Positions 7,709 to 14,534 of a stretch of 22,340 nt of DNA are shown piece after piece (the stretch's first letter is position 1; every line of letters begins with the position of its first letter). The stretch is from CAIVPM01 sp049242865 (GTDB lineage Bacteria; Bacteroidota; Bacteroidia; Chitinophagales; Chitinophagaceae): positions 1 to 22,340 of the forward strand of contig JBMLOR010000087.1 of assembly GCA_049242865.1 (NCBI GenBank), written 5' to 3'. Both the position numbers and the translations under genes were made by a program. A model generated the notes under the pieces. It did no database searches and had not been told where the DNA came from. It saw only the letters and a list, made by a program, of their open reading frames with translations.

Positions 7709-8848
7709 ATGAAAAAAGCGTTTTTATTTTTATTATTAAGCTCATGCTTAGCTCAACTTAATGCTCAATATAACTTAAGAATTGTAGTAAATACAATAGC
7801 CACAAAACAAGAAGAAGATATTTATGTAGCTGGCAACTTTAATAACTGGAACCCAAAAGATGAAAATTATAAACTTAAACCATTTGCTGGTGGGCGTAAA
7901 GCAATTGTAATTAAAGATGTTTCGGCAGGTACTTATGTTTTTAAACTTACACGAGGAAGTTGGGACAAAGTAGAATGTACAGCAGATGGCTTTGATATTG
8001 CTGATAGAAAAATTGAACTTAATTCCGACGAGGCAGTTAATTGTGATGTATTGGGTTGGAAAGATAATTATCCTAAAAAAGCAAAACCTTACACAGCTTC
8101 TCCCCAAGTTAAAATAATTGATACAGCATTTAATATTCCTATTTTAAATCGTACAAGAAGAATTTGGATTTACTTACCCAAATCATACGCATCAAGCAAT
8201 AAAACTTATCCAGTTTTATATATGCACGATGGACAAAATTTATTTAATGAGCAAACTGCTGCTTTTGGCGAATGGGGTGTTGATGAATGCTTAGATAGCT
8301 TACAAAAAATTAGTGGTAAAGAGTGTATTGTTGTTGGCATTGACCATGGTGGCGATAAAAGACTAACAGAATACATGCCTTATGATTTTACAGATAAAAA
8401 AAACATAAAAGAAGGTGAAGGGAAAATTTATCTTGATTTTTTAACTAATAATTTAAAACCGTTTATCGATAAAAAATATAGAACAAAAAAAGATCAAGCT
8501 AATACTTACATTGCAGGAAGCAGTTTAGGTGGATTAATTAGTTTTTATGCCATACTGCAACATCCAACAGTTTTTGGCGGTGCTGGAATATTTTCGCCAG
8601 CATTTTGGATAAATCCATTAACGGCAAAAGATGCTAGTAGTTTTAATAATCCATTACCAATAAAACTATTTTTTTATGGTGGAGGTAAAGAAAGTGCTAC
8701 CATGATAACAGACATGAATAAGATTGCAGATATTATCGAACAAAAACAAAACTATAAAGTTTTGCGAGTAGTAAATCCAATTGCAGAACACAATGAAAAA
8801 GCTTGGCGTAAAGAATTCGCAAATTTTTATCTGTGGATAATAAAATAG
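7709..8848 (+). CDS. Exported alpha/beta-hydrolase esterase (esterase D / IroE-like) with N-terminal glycan-binding-like domain
   Basis: The protein has 379 residues and a signal peptide ending near LNAQ (1-20). Residues about 22-115 resemble an E-set/CBM20-48 fold, with the typical VAGNFNNWNP motif. Residues about 135-379 form a putative esterase domain: RRIWIYLPKSY, YPVLYMHDGQNLF, the nucleophile elbow GSSLGG (Ser272), and a C-terminal EHNEKAWR (His361) as the likely catalytic His. Known of the family: such enzymes hydrolyse carboxylic esters of feruloyl-, siderophore- or acyl-type substrates. The sequence does not reveal the substrate. The N-terminal domain suggests carbohydrate contact. 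The start at 7709 follows from the promoter position and gives a clean signal peptide, unlike the 7-residue extension from ATG 7688. No terminator is obvious downstream. Confidence 0.87.
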   Translation: MKKAFLFLLLSSCLAQLNAQYNLRIVVNTIATKQEEDIYVAGNFNNWNPKDENYKLKPFAGGRKAIVIKDVSAGTYVFKLTRGSWDKVECTADGFDIADRKIELNSDEAVNCDVLGWKDNYPKKAKPYTASPQVKIIDTAFNIPILNRTRRIWIYLPKSYASSNKTYPVLYMHDGQNLFNEQTAAFGEWGVDECLDSLQKISGKECIVVGIDHGGDKRLTEYMPYDFTDKKNIKEGEGKIYLDFLTNNLKPFIDKKYRTKKDQANTYIAGSSLGGLISFYAILQHPTVFGGAGIFSPAFWINPLTAKDASSFNNPLPIKLFFYGGGKESATMITDMNKIADIIEQKQNYKVLRVVNPIAEHNEKAWRKEFANFYLWIIK

Positions 8849-8870
8849 ATTTTTTTAGAACAAAAAGCAG

Positions 8871-8878
8871 CATATTTG
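8871..8878 (+). promoter_or_regulatory. Probable -7 element CATATTTG for the sugar transferase gene
   Basis: It has one mismatch to TAnnTTTG. Transcription would begin near 8884, giving an approximately 100-nt leader before ATG 8984, unlike the very short leaders elsewhere in the window. Confidence 0.5.
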
Positions 8879-8883
8879 CATAA

Positions 8884-8983
8884 AACCTAATCTTGGATTT
8901 GGTTACCCATTACGAAAAAAGATTATTGTCTTGAACATCAAGGCTTAAAAAATTTTGTAAACAAGAAAAAAGAAAAAGCTATC
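8884..8983 (+). promoter_or_regulatory. Structured approximately 100-nt 5' leader
   Basis: Two hairpins are visible. One at 8884-8904 (AACC-T-AATC, loop TTG, GATT-T-GGTT; nine pairs and one T-T mismatch) would lie at the very 5' end of the transcript. The other, at 8928-8944, is built on CTTGA-ACA-TCAAG plus a G-U and a G-C pair. An A/G-rich stretch precedes the ATG. It does not match any riboswitch I can recognise. Confidence 0.4.
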
Positions 8984-9607
8984 ATGCTTACACAAACTAT
9001 TAATAGTAACTGTAATAATCAAATAAATAATACCACTGTTGCTTCTAAACGAATATTTGACATTATAGTTAGTTTAATACTTTTACCATTTGCATTGCCT
9101 ATAATTCTTATTGGAGCATTAGTAATGGTGGTAACTTCAAAAGGCCCTGCATTTTTTACTCAACAAAGAGTTGGTTTAAAAGGAAAAGCATTTACCATGT
9201 TCAAATTAAGAACCATGGTACACTCTAAAGAAGGTTACATTAATCATACAGTTAAAAACGATGCCAGAATCACTAAAGCTGGGGCTTTTTTAAGAAAAAC
9301 TAAGATTGACGAACTTCCACAACTTTTAAATGTTCTTAAAGGTGATATGAGCCTAATTGGCCCAAGACCCGAACGTGTTGAAATTGTAGAACAATACAAA
9401 AAAATAAACAACAATTACAACCTTAGGCATCAAGTTAGGCCAGGAATCACTGGTTGGGCTCAAGTAAATAAACCTTTAGCAACTCCTGAAGAAAATCTAG
9501 AGAAATTAGAGTACGATTTATATTACATCAACAATTATTCTGTAAAACTTGATGTTCAAATATTAGCAAAAACAGTTGGTGTAGTAAAAAAACTGGAAAG
9601 TCTTTAA
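8984..9607 (+). CDS. Polyprenyl-phosphate sugar-1-phosphate transferase (WcaJ-type bacterial sugar transferase)
   Basis: The protein has 207 residues. After a 20-residue polar N-terminus, residues 24-50 form one hydrophobic membrane segment, followed by the complete bacterial sugar transferase domain: KLRTM (74-78), KIDELPQLLNVLKGDMSL with the Asp109-Glu110 pair, IGPRPE, and RPGITGWAQVN (152-162). Known of the family: these monotopic enzymes start exopolysaccharide, O-antigen or glycoprotein glycan synthesis by moving a sugar phosphate onto undecaprenyl phosphate at the inner leaflet. The large N-terminal membrane region of WcaJ/WbaP is absent, so this is the short PglC-like form. No other polysaccharide genes flank it, so it may act with genes elsewhere. 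The start is the first ATG after a long leader. The terminator lies at 9630-9659. Confidence 0.92.
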   Translation: MLTQTINSNCNNQINNTTVASKRIFDIIVSLILLPFALPIILIGALVMVVTSKGPAFFTQQRVGLKGKAFTMFKLRTMVHSKEGYINHTVKNDARITKAGAFLRKTKIDELPQLLNVLKGDMSLIGPRPERVEIVEQYKKINNNYNLRHQVRPGITGWAQVNKPLATPEENLEKLEYDLYYINNYSVKLDVQILAKTVGVVKKLESL

Positions 9608-9629
9608 ATATCACTTAATACAATTTTGT

Positions 9630-9659
9630 AAAAAAGATGAACTAAGGTTCATCTTTTTT
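9630..9659 (+). terminator. Intrinsic terminator after the sugar transferase gene
   Basis: AAAAAAGATGAAC and GTTCATCTTTTTT form a perfect 13-bp stem around TAAG, with a T run in the right arm. Confidence 0.88.
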
Positions 9660-9663
9660 ATTG

Positions 9664-9671
9664 CATATTTG
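9664..9671 (+). promoter_or_regulatory. -7-like element CATATTTG of the FAH-family gene
   Basis: It has one mismatch to TAnnTTTG. It ends exactly 5 nt before ATG 9676, the same geometry as at 7697-7709 and on the minus strand at 11185-11173. Confidence 0.6.
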
Positions 9672-9675
9672 CCTT

Positions 9676-10683
9676 ATGAAATTAGTAAGTTATCTATTCA
9701 ATGGCCAAGATCAATTGGCATTTTTACATGATGATTTTCTTTATAATTGTGATGAATGCCATCCTGAATTACCAGGAAACATGAACATGTTTCTTCAATT
9801 TTGGGAAGAAACATATCCAATTGCAGCACAAGTAAACGAAGCCTTGAAACAAGGAAAAGTTACAGCAAACAGAACTATTGCTTATAAAGAAGCTAAAATT
9901 TTAGCACCAATTCCATTTCCTACAAGTTGTAGAGATGGCTATGCATTTAGGCAACATGTAGCTGCTGCACGACGAAACAGAGGTGTGCCAATGATTGAAG
10001 AATTTGACCAATATCCAATTTTTTACTTTACCAATCACAATAGCATACAAGGCCCTGGAGAAATTAAATGTATGCCAGATCATTTTAAAAAATTAGATTT
10101 TGAACTAGAAGCCGCTATAGTAATTTGTAAAACTGGTAGAAACATTAAAGCTTCAGAGGCTGATGAGTATATTGGTGGTTTGATGATTATGAATGATATG
10201 AGTGCAAGAACATTGCAAATGGAAGAAATGTTGCTAAATCTTGGCCCTGCTAAAGGAAAGGATTTTAGCACAGTTATTGGCCCTACTTTGGTTACTTTAG
10301 ATGAACTAGAAGCTGCTGTGGTAGCTTGCAAGCCAAATCATATTGGCAAAGCTTGGAATTTAACCATGACATGTAAAGTGAATGGTATAGAAGTAAGTAG
10401 AGGAAATGTTGCTGAAATGGATTGGACTTTTGCTGAAATTATTGAACGTGCAAGCTATGGCGTAACACTACATGCAGGTGATGTAATAGGAAGTGGAACT
10501 GTTGGAACAGGATGTTTTTTAGAATTGAATGGAACAGGTAAATTAAATAACCCAAACTACCAAGAACAGTGGCTACAAGAAGGTGACATAGTAACCATGG
10601 AAATTGAACACCTAGGAGTTTTAGAAAATACAATAGTTAAAGAAGAAAGTGACTTTAGTATTCTTTCTTTAAAAAAGAAATAA
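9676..10683 (+). CDS. Fumarylacetoacetate hydrolase family protein
   Basis: The protein has 335 residues. Key positions of fumarylacetoacetase can be placed: CRDGYAFRQHV gives Asp87 and His94 with the same seven-residue spacing as the metal-binding Asp and catalytic His of mammalian FAH. LDFELE gives Glu143 and Glu145, and MNDMSAR gives Asp174 and Arg178. GPAKGKDFSTVIGP gives Lys195. Known of the family: Mg or Ca-dependent C-C bond hydrolases or decarboxylases, with fumarylacetoacetase ending tyrosine breakdown. With all these positions kept, a true FAH-like reaction is likely. The protein is shorter than mammalian FAH (about 419), and no homogentisate genes adjoin, so the substrate is not settled. 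ATG 9676 is preferred over a TTG at 9661, which would put the promoter in the gene. Confidence 0.88.
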   Translation: MKLVSYLFNGQDQLAFLHDDFLYNCDECHPELPGNMNMFLQFWEETYPIAAQVNEALKQGKVTANRTIAYKEAKILAPIPFPTSCRDGYAFRQHVAAARRNRGVPMIEEFDQYPIFYFTNHNSIQGPGEIKCMPDHFKKLDFELEAAIVICKTGRNIKASEADEYIGGLMIMNDMSARTLQMEEMLLNLGPAKGKDFSTVIGPTLVTLDELEAAVVACKPNHIGKAWNLTMTCKVNGIEVSRGNVAEMDWTFAEIIERASYGVTLHAGDVIGSGTVGTGCFLELNGTGKLNNPNYQEQWLQEGDIVTMEIEHLGVLENTIVKEESDFSILSLKKK

Positions 10684-10690
10684 ATCTTTA

Positions 10691-11173
10691 TTACTTTCCT
10701 TGGTGTGGAATTAATACTTTAAACATTGCTCTGATTTCTTGCATATCATCATGCACAATATCATCTTTAGGTATTAAAAAAAAGGCTTTATCGTTGAAAT
10801 ACAAATGAAAAAAATTAGGACTTTCAATAAAGTGAGTAAACTTACTCCAAGCCCAATTTACCTCTCCTTTTGAATTTTGAATATGCAAATAATCGTCTGT
10901 AAATTTTACACTAAACCCAGTTTTAAAAGTATCCGACTTTTTATAAATACTGTAAGGCAAAATATACCAAATACTCAAAAGTATCACCAACCAAAGCACA
11001 GCACTCAGTAAAAATGGCTCAGGCCTTACTTTATGCAAGTAAAATAAAACTGCAGCAACCACAGCAAAAACATTCACAAATATCATTAACACCTTTATTT
11101 CTTTTTTTGATATAAAATGATATCTCAATGCTTGTATTACTTTTGCTTTATTGTAAGAAAAATTTATTTGCAT
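10691..11173 (-). CDS. YcxB-like membrane protein, two transmembrane segments
   Basis: The protein has 160 residues. A short cytosolic N-terminus (FSYNKAKVIQALRYHF) precedes two hydrophobic segments at about 26-47 and 53-74. A C-terminal soluble domain (about 85-155) contains VKFTDDYLHIQNSKGEVNWAWSKFTHFIES, FHLYFNDKAFFLIPKDD and a final acidic-basic helix. This order matches the YcxB-like family, whose function is unknown. The assignment rests on architecture and the W-S-K-F / FLIPK pattern. Its 3' end is 7 bp from the convergent FAH-family gene with no terminator between. Upstream it is divergent from the glutathione peroxidase gene, 73 bp apart. ATG 11173 follows its -7 element by four bases, so the mRNA is probably leaderless. 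Confidence 0.8.
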   Translation of the reverse strand: MQINFSYNKAKVIQALRYHFISKKEIKVLMIFVNVFAVVAAVLFYLHKVRPEPFLLSAVLWLVILLSIWYILPYSIYKKSDTFKTGFSVKFTDDYLHIQNSKGEVNWAWSKFTHFIESPNFFHLYFNDKAFFLIPKDDIVHDDMQEIRAMFKVLIPHQGK

Positions 11174-11177
11174 GGCA

Positions 11178-11185
11178 CAAATGTA
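11178..11185 (-). promoter_or_regulatory. -7 element TACATTTG of the YcxB-like gene
   Basis: This is a perfect TAnnTTTG on the minus strand, its last base 5 nt from ATG 11173. A TTG 23 bp further upstream (11209-11211) may be the -33 element. Confidence 0.75.
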
Positions 11186-11197
11186 TAATTATAGTTA

Positions 11198-11227
11198 TTT
11201 GATAAGAACAATAGATGAATACATTTG
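11198..11227 (+). promoter_or_regulatory. Promoter of the glutathione peroxidase gene: TTTG-N18-TACATTTG
   Basis: TTTG at 11198-11201 and TACATTTG at 11220-11227 are 18 bp apart. The -7 octamer is identical to that of the divergent gene. The two -33 regions interleave, so the promoters may compete. Confidence 0.78.
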
Positions 11228-11246
11228 TTATATAAATAAAAACAAA

Positions 11247-11783
11247 ATGAAATATTTATTAGCAGTTGTAGCTTTTATTGGATTACAAGCATTTTCTACT
11301 AACAGTAAAAAAACAGGTATTCACCAATTTTCTATTAAAAGTATCGAAGGAAAAAAAATTGATTTTAGTAGTTTTAAAGGAAAGAAAATTTTAATTGTTA
11401 ACACAGCCTCAGCTTGTGGCTATACCAAACAATATGCTGCTTTGCAAAAATTATATACAGATTACAAAGACAAATTAGTAGTTGTAGGATTTCCTTGTAA
11501 CCAATTTGGTGCACAAGAAAGTGGAACTGAACAAGAAATTAAACAGTTTTGTACGGCACGATTTGGCGTAACTTTTCCCTTAACTACAAAAATTGATGTA
11601 AAGGGCGATAATCAAAATAACATATACAAATGGCTTTGCAATAAATCTGAAAATGGCGTTTTAGATGCTACCATTCAATGGAATTTCAATAAATTTTTAA
11701 TTGATGAAAATGGAAAACTACTAGCTTATTTTCCTAGTAAAGTAACTCCTGATAGTGAAGAAATTACTAAATTTTTAAAATAA
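11247..11783 (+). CDS. Exported glutathione peroxidase family thiol peroxidase
   Basis: The protein has 178 residues. A signal peptide covers about residues 1-19 (MKYLLAVVAFIGLQAFS). The thioredoxin-fold GPx domain follows, with VNTASACGYTKQY (peroxidatic Cys57), GFPCNQFGAQE (Cys84, Gln86) and IQWNFNKFL (Trp145, Asn146), forming the usual Cys/Gln/Trp/Asn active site. Known of the family: bacterial Cys-GPx proteins reduce hydrogen or lipid peroxides, usually with thioredoxin rather than glutathione. The signal peptide indicates a periplasmic protein, where the reductant would differ. ATG 11247 is chosen because it follows the promoter by 19 nt and starts the signal peptide; the in-frame ATG at 11172 lies upstream of the promoter and overlaps the divergent gene's start. 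It is monocistronic with a strong terminator. Confidence 0.92.
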   Translation: MKYLLAVVAFIGLQAFSTNSKKTGIHQFSIKSIEGKKIDFSSFKGKKILIVNTASACGYTKQYAALQKLYTDYKDKLVVVGFPCNQFGAQESGTEQEIKQFCTARFGVTFPLTTKIDVKGDNQNNIYKWLCNKSENGVLDATIQWNFNKFLIDENGKLLAYFPSKVTPDSEEITKFLK

Positions 11784-11801
11784 GATTTCATGTATTTTAT
11801 T

Positions 11802-11833
11802 AAAAAAGTCGGCTTTTTAAAGCCGACTTTTTT
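11802..11833 (+). terminator. Bidirectional terminator between the convergent peroxidase and aroQ genes
   Basis: AAAAAAGTCGGCTTT and AAAGCCGACTTTTTT form a perfect 15-bp inverted repeat. T runs on both strands suit termination of the plus-strand peroxidase gene and the minus-strand carA-aroQ unit. Confidence 0.92.
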
Positions 11834-11888
11834 AATTGTATTTTAGTAATAAAAGATGAAGAGCTGAACAACTGTTGAGTTAACATCC

Positions 11889-12317
11889 CTACGATGATTT
11901 TCCTTCCAAAAAACTTAAAATTGCAGCTTCATAACCAAACAATCCTAAGCCACAAATTACACCTTTTGCTTTGCTCGATACAAAACTGTGTTTACGAAAT
12001 TCTTCTCTTGCATGGATGTTTGAAATATGCACTTCAACAGTTTTACATGGCACAGCAGCAATAGCATCTGCAATAGCAACTGAGGTATGTGAGTAGCCTG
12101 CAGGATTTATAATAATGCCATCACAAATAAATCCATTTTCTTGAATGCTATTTATTAATTCGCCTTCGATATTGCTTTGAAAATAAGTAAGTTTTAGGTT
12201 AGAAAATTTTGCTTGCAATAACTTTAAGTAATCTTCAAAACTTTCTTTACCGTATATATCAACTTCCCTTTTTCCTAATAAATTTAAATTTGGACCATTA
12301 ACAATATGTAAGTGCAT
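11889..12317 (-). CDS. aroQ: Type II 3-dehydroquinate dehydratase
   Basis: The protein has 142 residues, the normal length for the dodecameric type II enzyme. It converts 3-dehydroquinate to 3-dehydroshikimate in the shikimate pathway. Visible motifs are VNGPNLNLLGKRE (Arg17), the catalytic Tyr22 in DIYG, INPAGYSH (Asn71), and VEVHISNIHAREEFR with catalytic His97 and substrate-binding Arg108. All active-site residues are present. Its start lies 11 bp after the carA stop on the same strand, and a terminator follows at 11802-11833, so carA and aroQ are probably co-transcribed. No functional link between pyrimidine/arginine and aromatic synthesis is implied. No promoter is needed in the 11-bp gap, which contains only TTTAAAATTTT-like sequence. 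Confidence 0.96.
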   Translation of the reverse strand: MHLHIVNGPNLNLLGKREVDIYGKESFEDYLKLLQAKFSNLKLTYFQSNIEGELINSIQENGFICDGIIINPAGYSHTSVAIADAIAAVPCKTVEVHISNIHAREEFRKHSFVSSKAKGVICGLGLFGYEAAILSFLEGKSS

Positions 12318-12328
12318 GTTTTAAATTT

Positions 12329-13435
12329 TTAGTTGAGTAAAGCAACAAAATCATCAAACAAATATCTACTATCGTGAGGGCCTGGTGTGGCTTCTGGATG
12401 ATATTGAACACTAAAGGCTTTTTTACCTTTTATTCGAATTCCCTCAATACTATTATCATTAAGGTTAAGGTGTGTAACTTCAACTTTATCACTATTTTGT
12501 ACAGCTTCTGGCAATACACCAAATCCATGATTTTGAGTAGTAATTTCACAACGACCAGTAATGATATTTTTTACAGGATGATTTAAGCCTCTGTGGCCAT
12601 GGTGCATTTTAAATGTTGGAATATCGTTTGCCAAAGCTAACAATTGATGGCCTAAGCAAATGCCAAAAACTGCTTTACCGTCATTCAAAATTTCTTTAAT
12701 AGTTTCAATAGCATAAGGCATTGAGGCAGGGTCGCCAGGGCCATTTGAAATAAAATAACCATCTGGGTTAAAAGCTTTTAACTCACTAAAAGTTGTTTTA
12801 GCAGGAAATACTTTTACATGTACATCTCTTTCAACCAAACAGTTTAAAATATTTTGCTTAATACCAAAATCTAAAACTGCAACTTTTTTTTCAGCAGCAG
12901 TATTACCTAATTCGTACACTTGTGGTGTGCTAACTGTGCTAGCTAATTCTAAACCATCCATATTTGGGCAAGCATCTAAAATAGTCTTAAGCTCAGCAAC
13001 ATCATCAATTTCAGACGAAATAATACAGTTCATTGCACCTTGTGTACGAACATGAGCCACCAAAGCTCTTGTATCTACACCATCAATAGCTACAATATTA
13101 TTTTCTATTAAATATTCTTGCAAATTTCCATTGGCCTGTATTCTACTAAATTGCTCCTCTAAATTGCGGGCAATTAGGCCTTTAATTTTTACACTGCTAC
13201 TTTCAACATCACTTGCTTTAACGCCATAATTACCTACATGCACATTGTTCATAATTACAACTTGGCCTGTGTAACTTGGGTCAGTAAAAACCTCTTGATA
13301 GCCTGTCATTCCTGTATTAAAACAAATTTCTCCGGTAGTAGTGCCAATTTTTCCAAATGCTTTGCCATGTAAAACATGACCATCGGCTAATAATAAAGTT
13401 GCTTTAGAAAAGTTATTTGTCATTGCAGTGTTCAT
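12329..13435 (-). CDS. carA: Carbamoyl-phosphate synthase small (glutaminase) subunit
   Basis: The protein has 368 residues. It supplies ammonia from glutamine to CarB for carbamoyl phosphate, used for pyrimidines and arginine. The N-terminal CPSase small-chain domain has LLLADGHVLHGKAFG, CFNTGMTGYQEVFTDPSY and VDTRALVAHVR. The class I glutaminase domain has SNGPGDPASM, the nucleophile in FGICLGHQLLALA, KMHHGHRGLNHPV, TQNHGFGV and the catalytic His in QYHPEATPGPHDS. The start is uncertain: ATG 13435 (MNTAM) or ATG 13423 (MTNNFSKATLLLADG) both fit, and the latter is closer to the usual N-terminus. A longer TTG-initiated form from 13480 would span the putative promoter and is unlikely. carB is not in this window. 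aroQ follows in the same transcript. Confidence 0.96.
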   Translation of the reverse strand: MNTAMTNNFSKATLLLADGHVLHGKAFGKIGTTTGEICFNTGMTGYQEVFTDPSYTGQVVIMNNVHVGNYGVKASDVESSSVKIKGLIARNLEEQFSRIQANGNLQEYLIENNIVAIDGVDTRALVAHVRTQGAMNCIISSEIDDVAELKTILDACPNMDGLELASTVSTPQVYELGNTAAEKKVAVLDFGIKQNILNCLVERDVHVKVFPAKTTFSELKAFNPDGYFISNGPGDPASMPYAIETIKEILNDGKAVFGICLGHQLLALANDIPTFKMHHGHRGLNHPVKNIITGRCEITTQNHGFGVLPEAVQNSDKVEVTHLNLNDNSIEGIRIKGKKAFSVQYHPEATPGPHDSRYLFDDFVALLN

Positions 13436-13443
13436 TTGGGATG

Positions 13444-13451
13444 CAATATTA
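13444..13451 (-). promoter_or_regulatory. Probable -7 element TAATATTG of carA
   Basis: It has one mismatch to TAnnTTTG and lies 9 nt before ATG 13435 or 21 nt before ATG 13423, which fits both start choices. Confidence 0.4.
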
Positions 13452-13502
13452 AAGCCTTTAAGTGTATATTGAGCTATCAATAAAATTTAGTGCAAAACAT
13501 TT

Positions 13503-13620
13503 TTGAAACATCAACAACACAGTTTCAATGTAGCTTCAGTCACCTGCTTTACGTTGCAAGTCCTCGTTTTTTTGCTTTGGGCAAAAAAACTGTGGGCTTT
13601 CCACTACAATCAGGGTTAAA
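13503..13620 (-). repeat. Structured intergenic element, resembling a widespread Bacteroidota intergenic repeat
   Basis: The gap between carA and mtgA is richer in G and C than its surroundings and holds several inverted repeats: TTGAAAC (13503-13509) with GTTTCAA (13522-13528), GTTTTTTTGC (13566-13575) with GCAAAAAAAC (13581-13590), and GTGG-GCTTT-CCAC just after. On the minus strand it reads GATTGTAGTGGAAAGCCC, then GAGGACTTGCAACG and GGTGACTGAAGC. From memory these words resemble repeats often seen between genes in Bacteroidota, where they give rise to spurious small protein calls. I cannot confirm copies elsewhere in this genome. It has no T-tailed hairpin, so it is not a simple terminator. 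Confidence 0.5.
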
Positions 13621-13636
13621 TTCAGGTAATGAACAT

Positions 13637-14347
13637 CTATTTAGCATTTACTATGTCTTCCAAATCTTCATCATCACTTATATGATTCATTTCCCTGATA
13701 ATTTGAGGATATCGCCAAGCAACCCTCCTACTCATTGGGTTTACACTAAATATTTTTGGGTTAGGAAAACAAGCAACAATTTTTGCTGCTTCTTCTTTAG
13801 TTAAATTTTTGGCACTTTTTTTAAAATAATGTTGGGCAGCTGCCTCAATACCAAACACACCTGGCCCCATTTCAATAGTATTTAAATACACTTCTAAAAT
13901 TCTTTTTTTGCTCCAACACAACTCAATTAAAAAGGTAAAATAAAACTCAGGTGCCTTACGTATATATTTACTTACACCAGTTCCCTGCCATAGAAAAACA
14001 TTTTTTGCAACTTGCTGTGATATGGTACTTGCACCACCACCTAAAGGGGTTTTAGATTTTTTACGTCGCTTACTAGGCTTGGGTTTCAGGCTTTTTTCAA
14101 TGGCATCCCAATCAAACCCATTATGATCGGCAAATGCTTGATCTTCGCTAGCAATAGCTGCCCATTTAATATTTTTGCCCATATCTTCCCAACTTATATA
14201 ATCTCGTTTTAAACCATAGCTAAAACTGTTACTTAATTGAGTAATAGTAATGGGTGGCATAATTACTATACACAAAACGGTATAAATTAAAGAACTTACA
14301 AAAGCCCAGAAAAAAATTTTTTTAATGAATTTGAAGAAACTTTTCAT
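13637..14347 (-). CDS. mtgA: Monofunctional biosynthetic peptidoglycan transglycosylase (GT51)
   Basis: The protein has 236 residues. A single N-terminal membrane anchor (about 9-30) precedes a GT51 domain with the family motifs in order: IASEDQAFADHNGFDW with catalytic Glu68, GGGASTISQQVAKNVFLW (103-120), and KRILEVYLNTIEMGPGVFGIEAAA with the second conserved Glu. There is no transpeptidase domain, and the protein ends shortly after the GT51 fold, so this is the monofunctional form. It polymerises lipid II into glycan strands at the outer face of the inner membrane. The stop lies just before the intergenic element at 13503-13620. A weak -7-like TAACCTTG lies at 14364-14371 on the minus strand. 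It is divergent from the DUF2975 gene. Confidence 0.95.
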   Translation of the reverse strand: MKSFFKFIKKIFFWAFVSSLIYTVLCIVIMPPITITQLSNSFSYGLKRDYISWEDMGKNIKWAAIASEDQAFADHNGFDWDAIEKSLKPKPSKRRKKSKTPLGGGASTISQQVAKNVFLWQGTGVSKYIRKAPEFYFTFLIELCWSKKRILEVYLNTIEMGPGVFGIEAAAQHYFKKSAKNLTKEEAAKIVACFPNPKIFSVNPMSRRVAWRYPQIIREMNHISDDEDLEDIVNAK

Positions 14348-14489
14348 ATATAAAATAGCCTTGCAAGGTTAATAAATTAAATACAGTTTTTTGCTTTTAA
14401 AGCTATTCTGAAAAAAATAAAAAACAATACAAACAAAAATTACTACGGTAAATAACAGAAATTTTTAATCTTATTTCAAATATTTTTTA

Positions 14490-14521
14490 TTGTTTATCAA
14501 TAAATATTAATTATATATTTG
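14490..14521 (+). promoter_or_regulatory. Promoter of the DUF2975-XRE pair: TTG-N21-TATATTTG
   Basis: TTG at 14490-14492 and a perfect TAnnTTTG at 14514-14521 are 21 bp apart, 13 nt before ATG 14535. The leader is A-rich. Confidence 0.75.
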
Positions 14522-14534
14522 CAAAAAAAAGAAA

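Noticed and set aside
8884..8983. Riboswitch in the sugar transferase leader
   Set aside because: Hairpins are present, but no conserved ligand-binding core known to me could be recognised, so only a structured leader is claimed.
11172..11246. 25-codon upstream extension of the glutathione peroxidase gene
   Set aside because: It would overlap the divergent gene's start and contain the peroxidase gene's own promoter; the internal ATG starts a proper signal peptide.
13490..13804. Plus-strand ORF of 104 codons containing LYVASPRFFALGKKTVGF
   Set aside because: It crosses the structured intergenic element and the 3' end of mtgA. It looks like the spurious translation such repeats often produce, not a gene.
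14359..14368. Perfect palindrome CCTTGCAAGG upstream of mtgA as an operator
   Set aside because: It is only 10 bp, overlaps the weak -7 element and has no second copy nearby, so there is nothing to separate it from chance.
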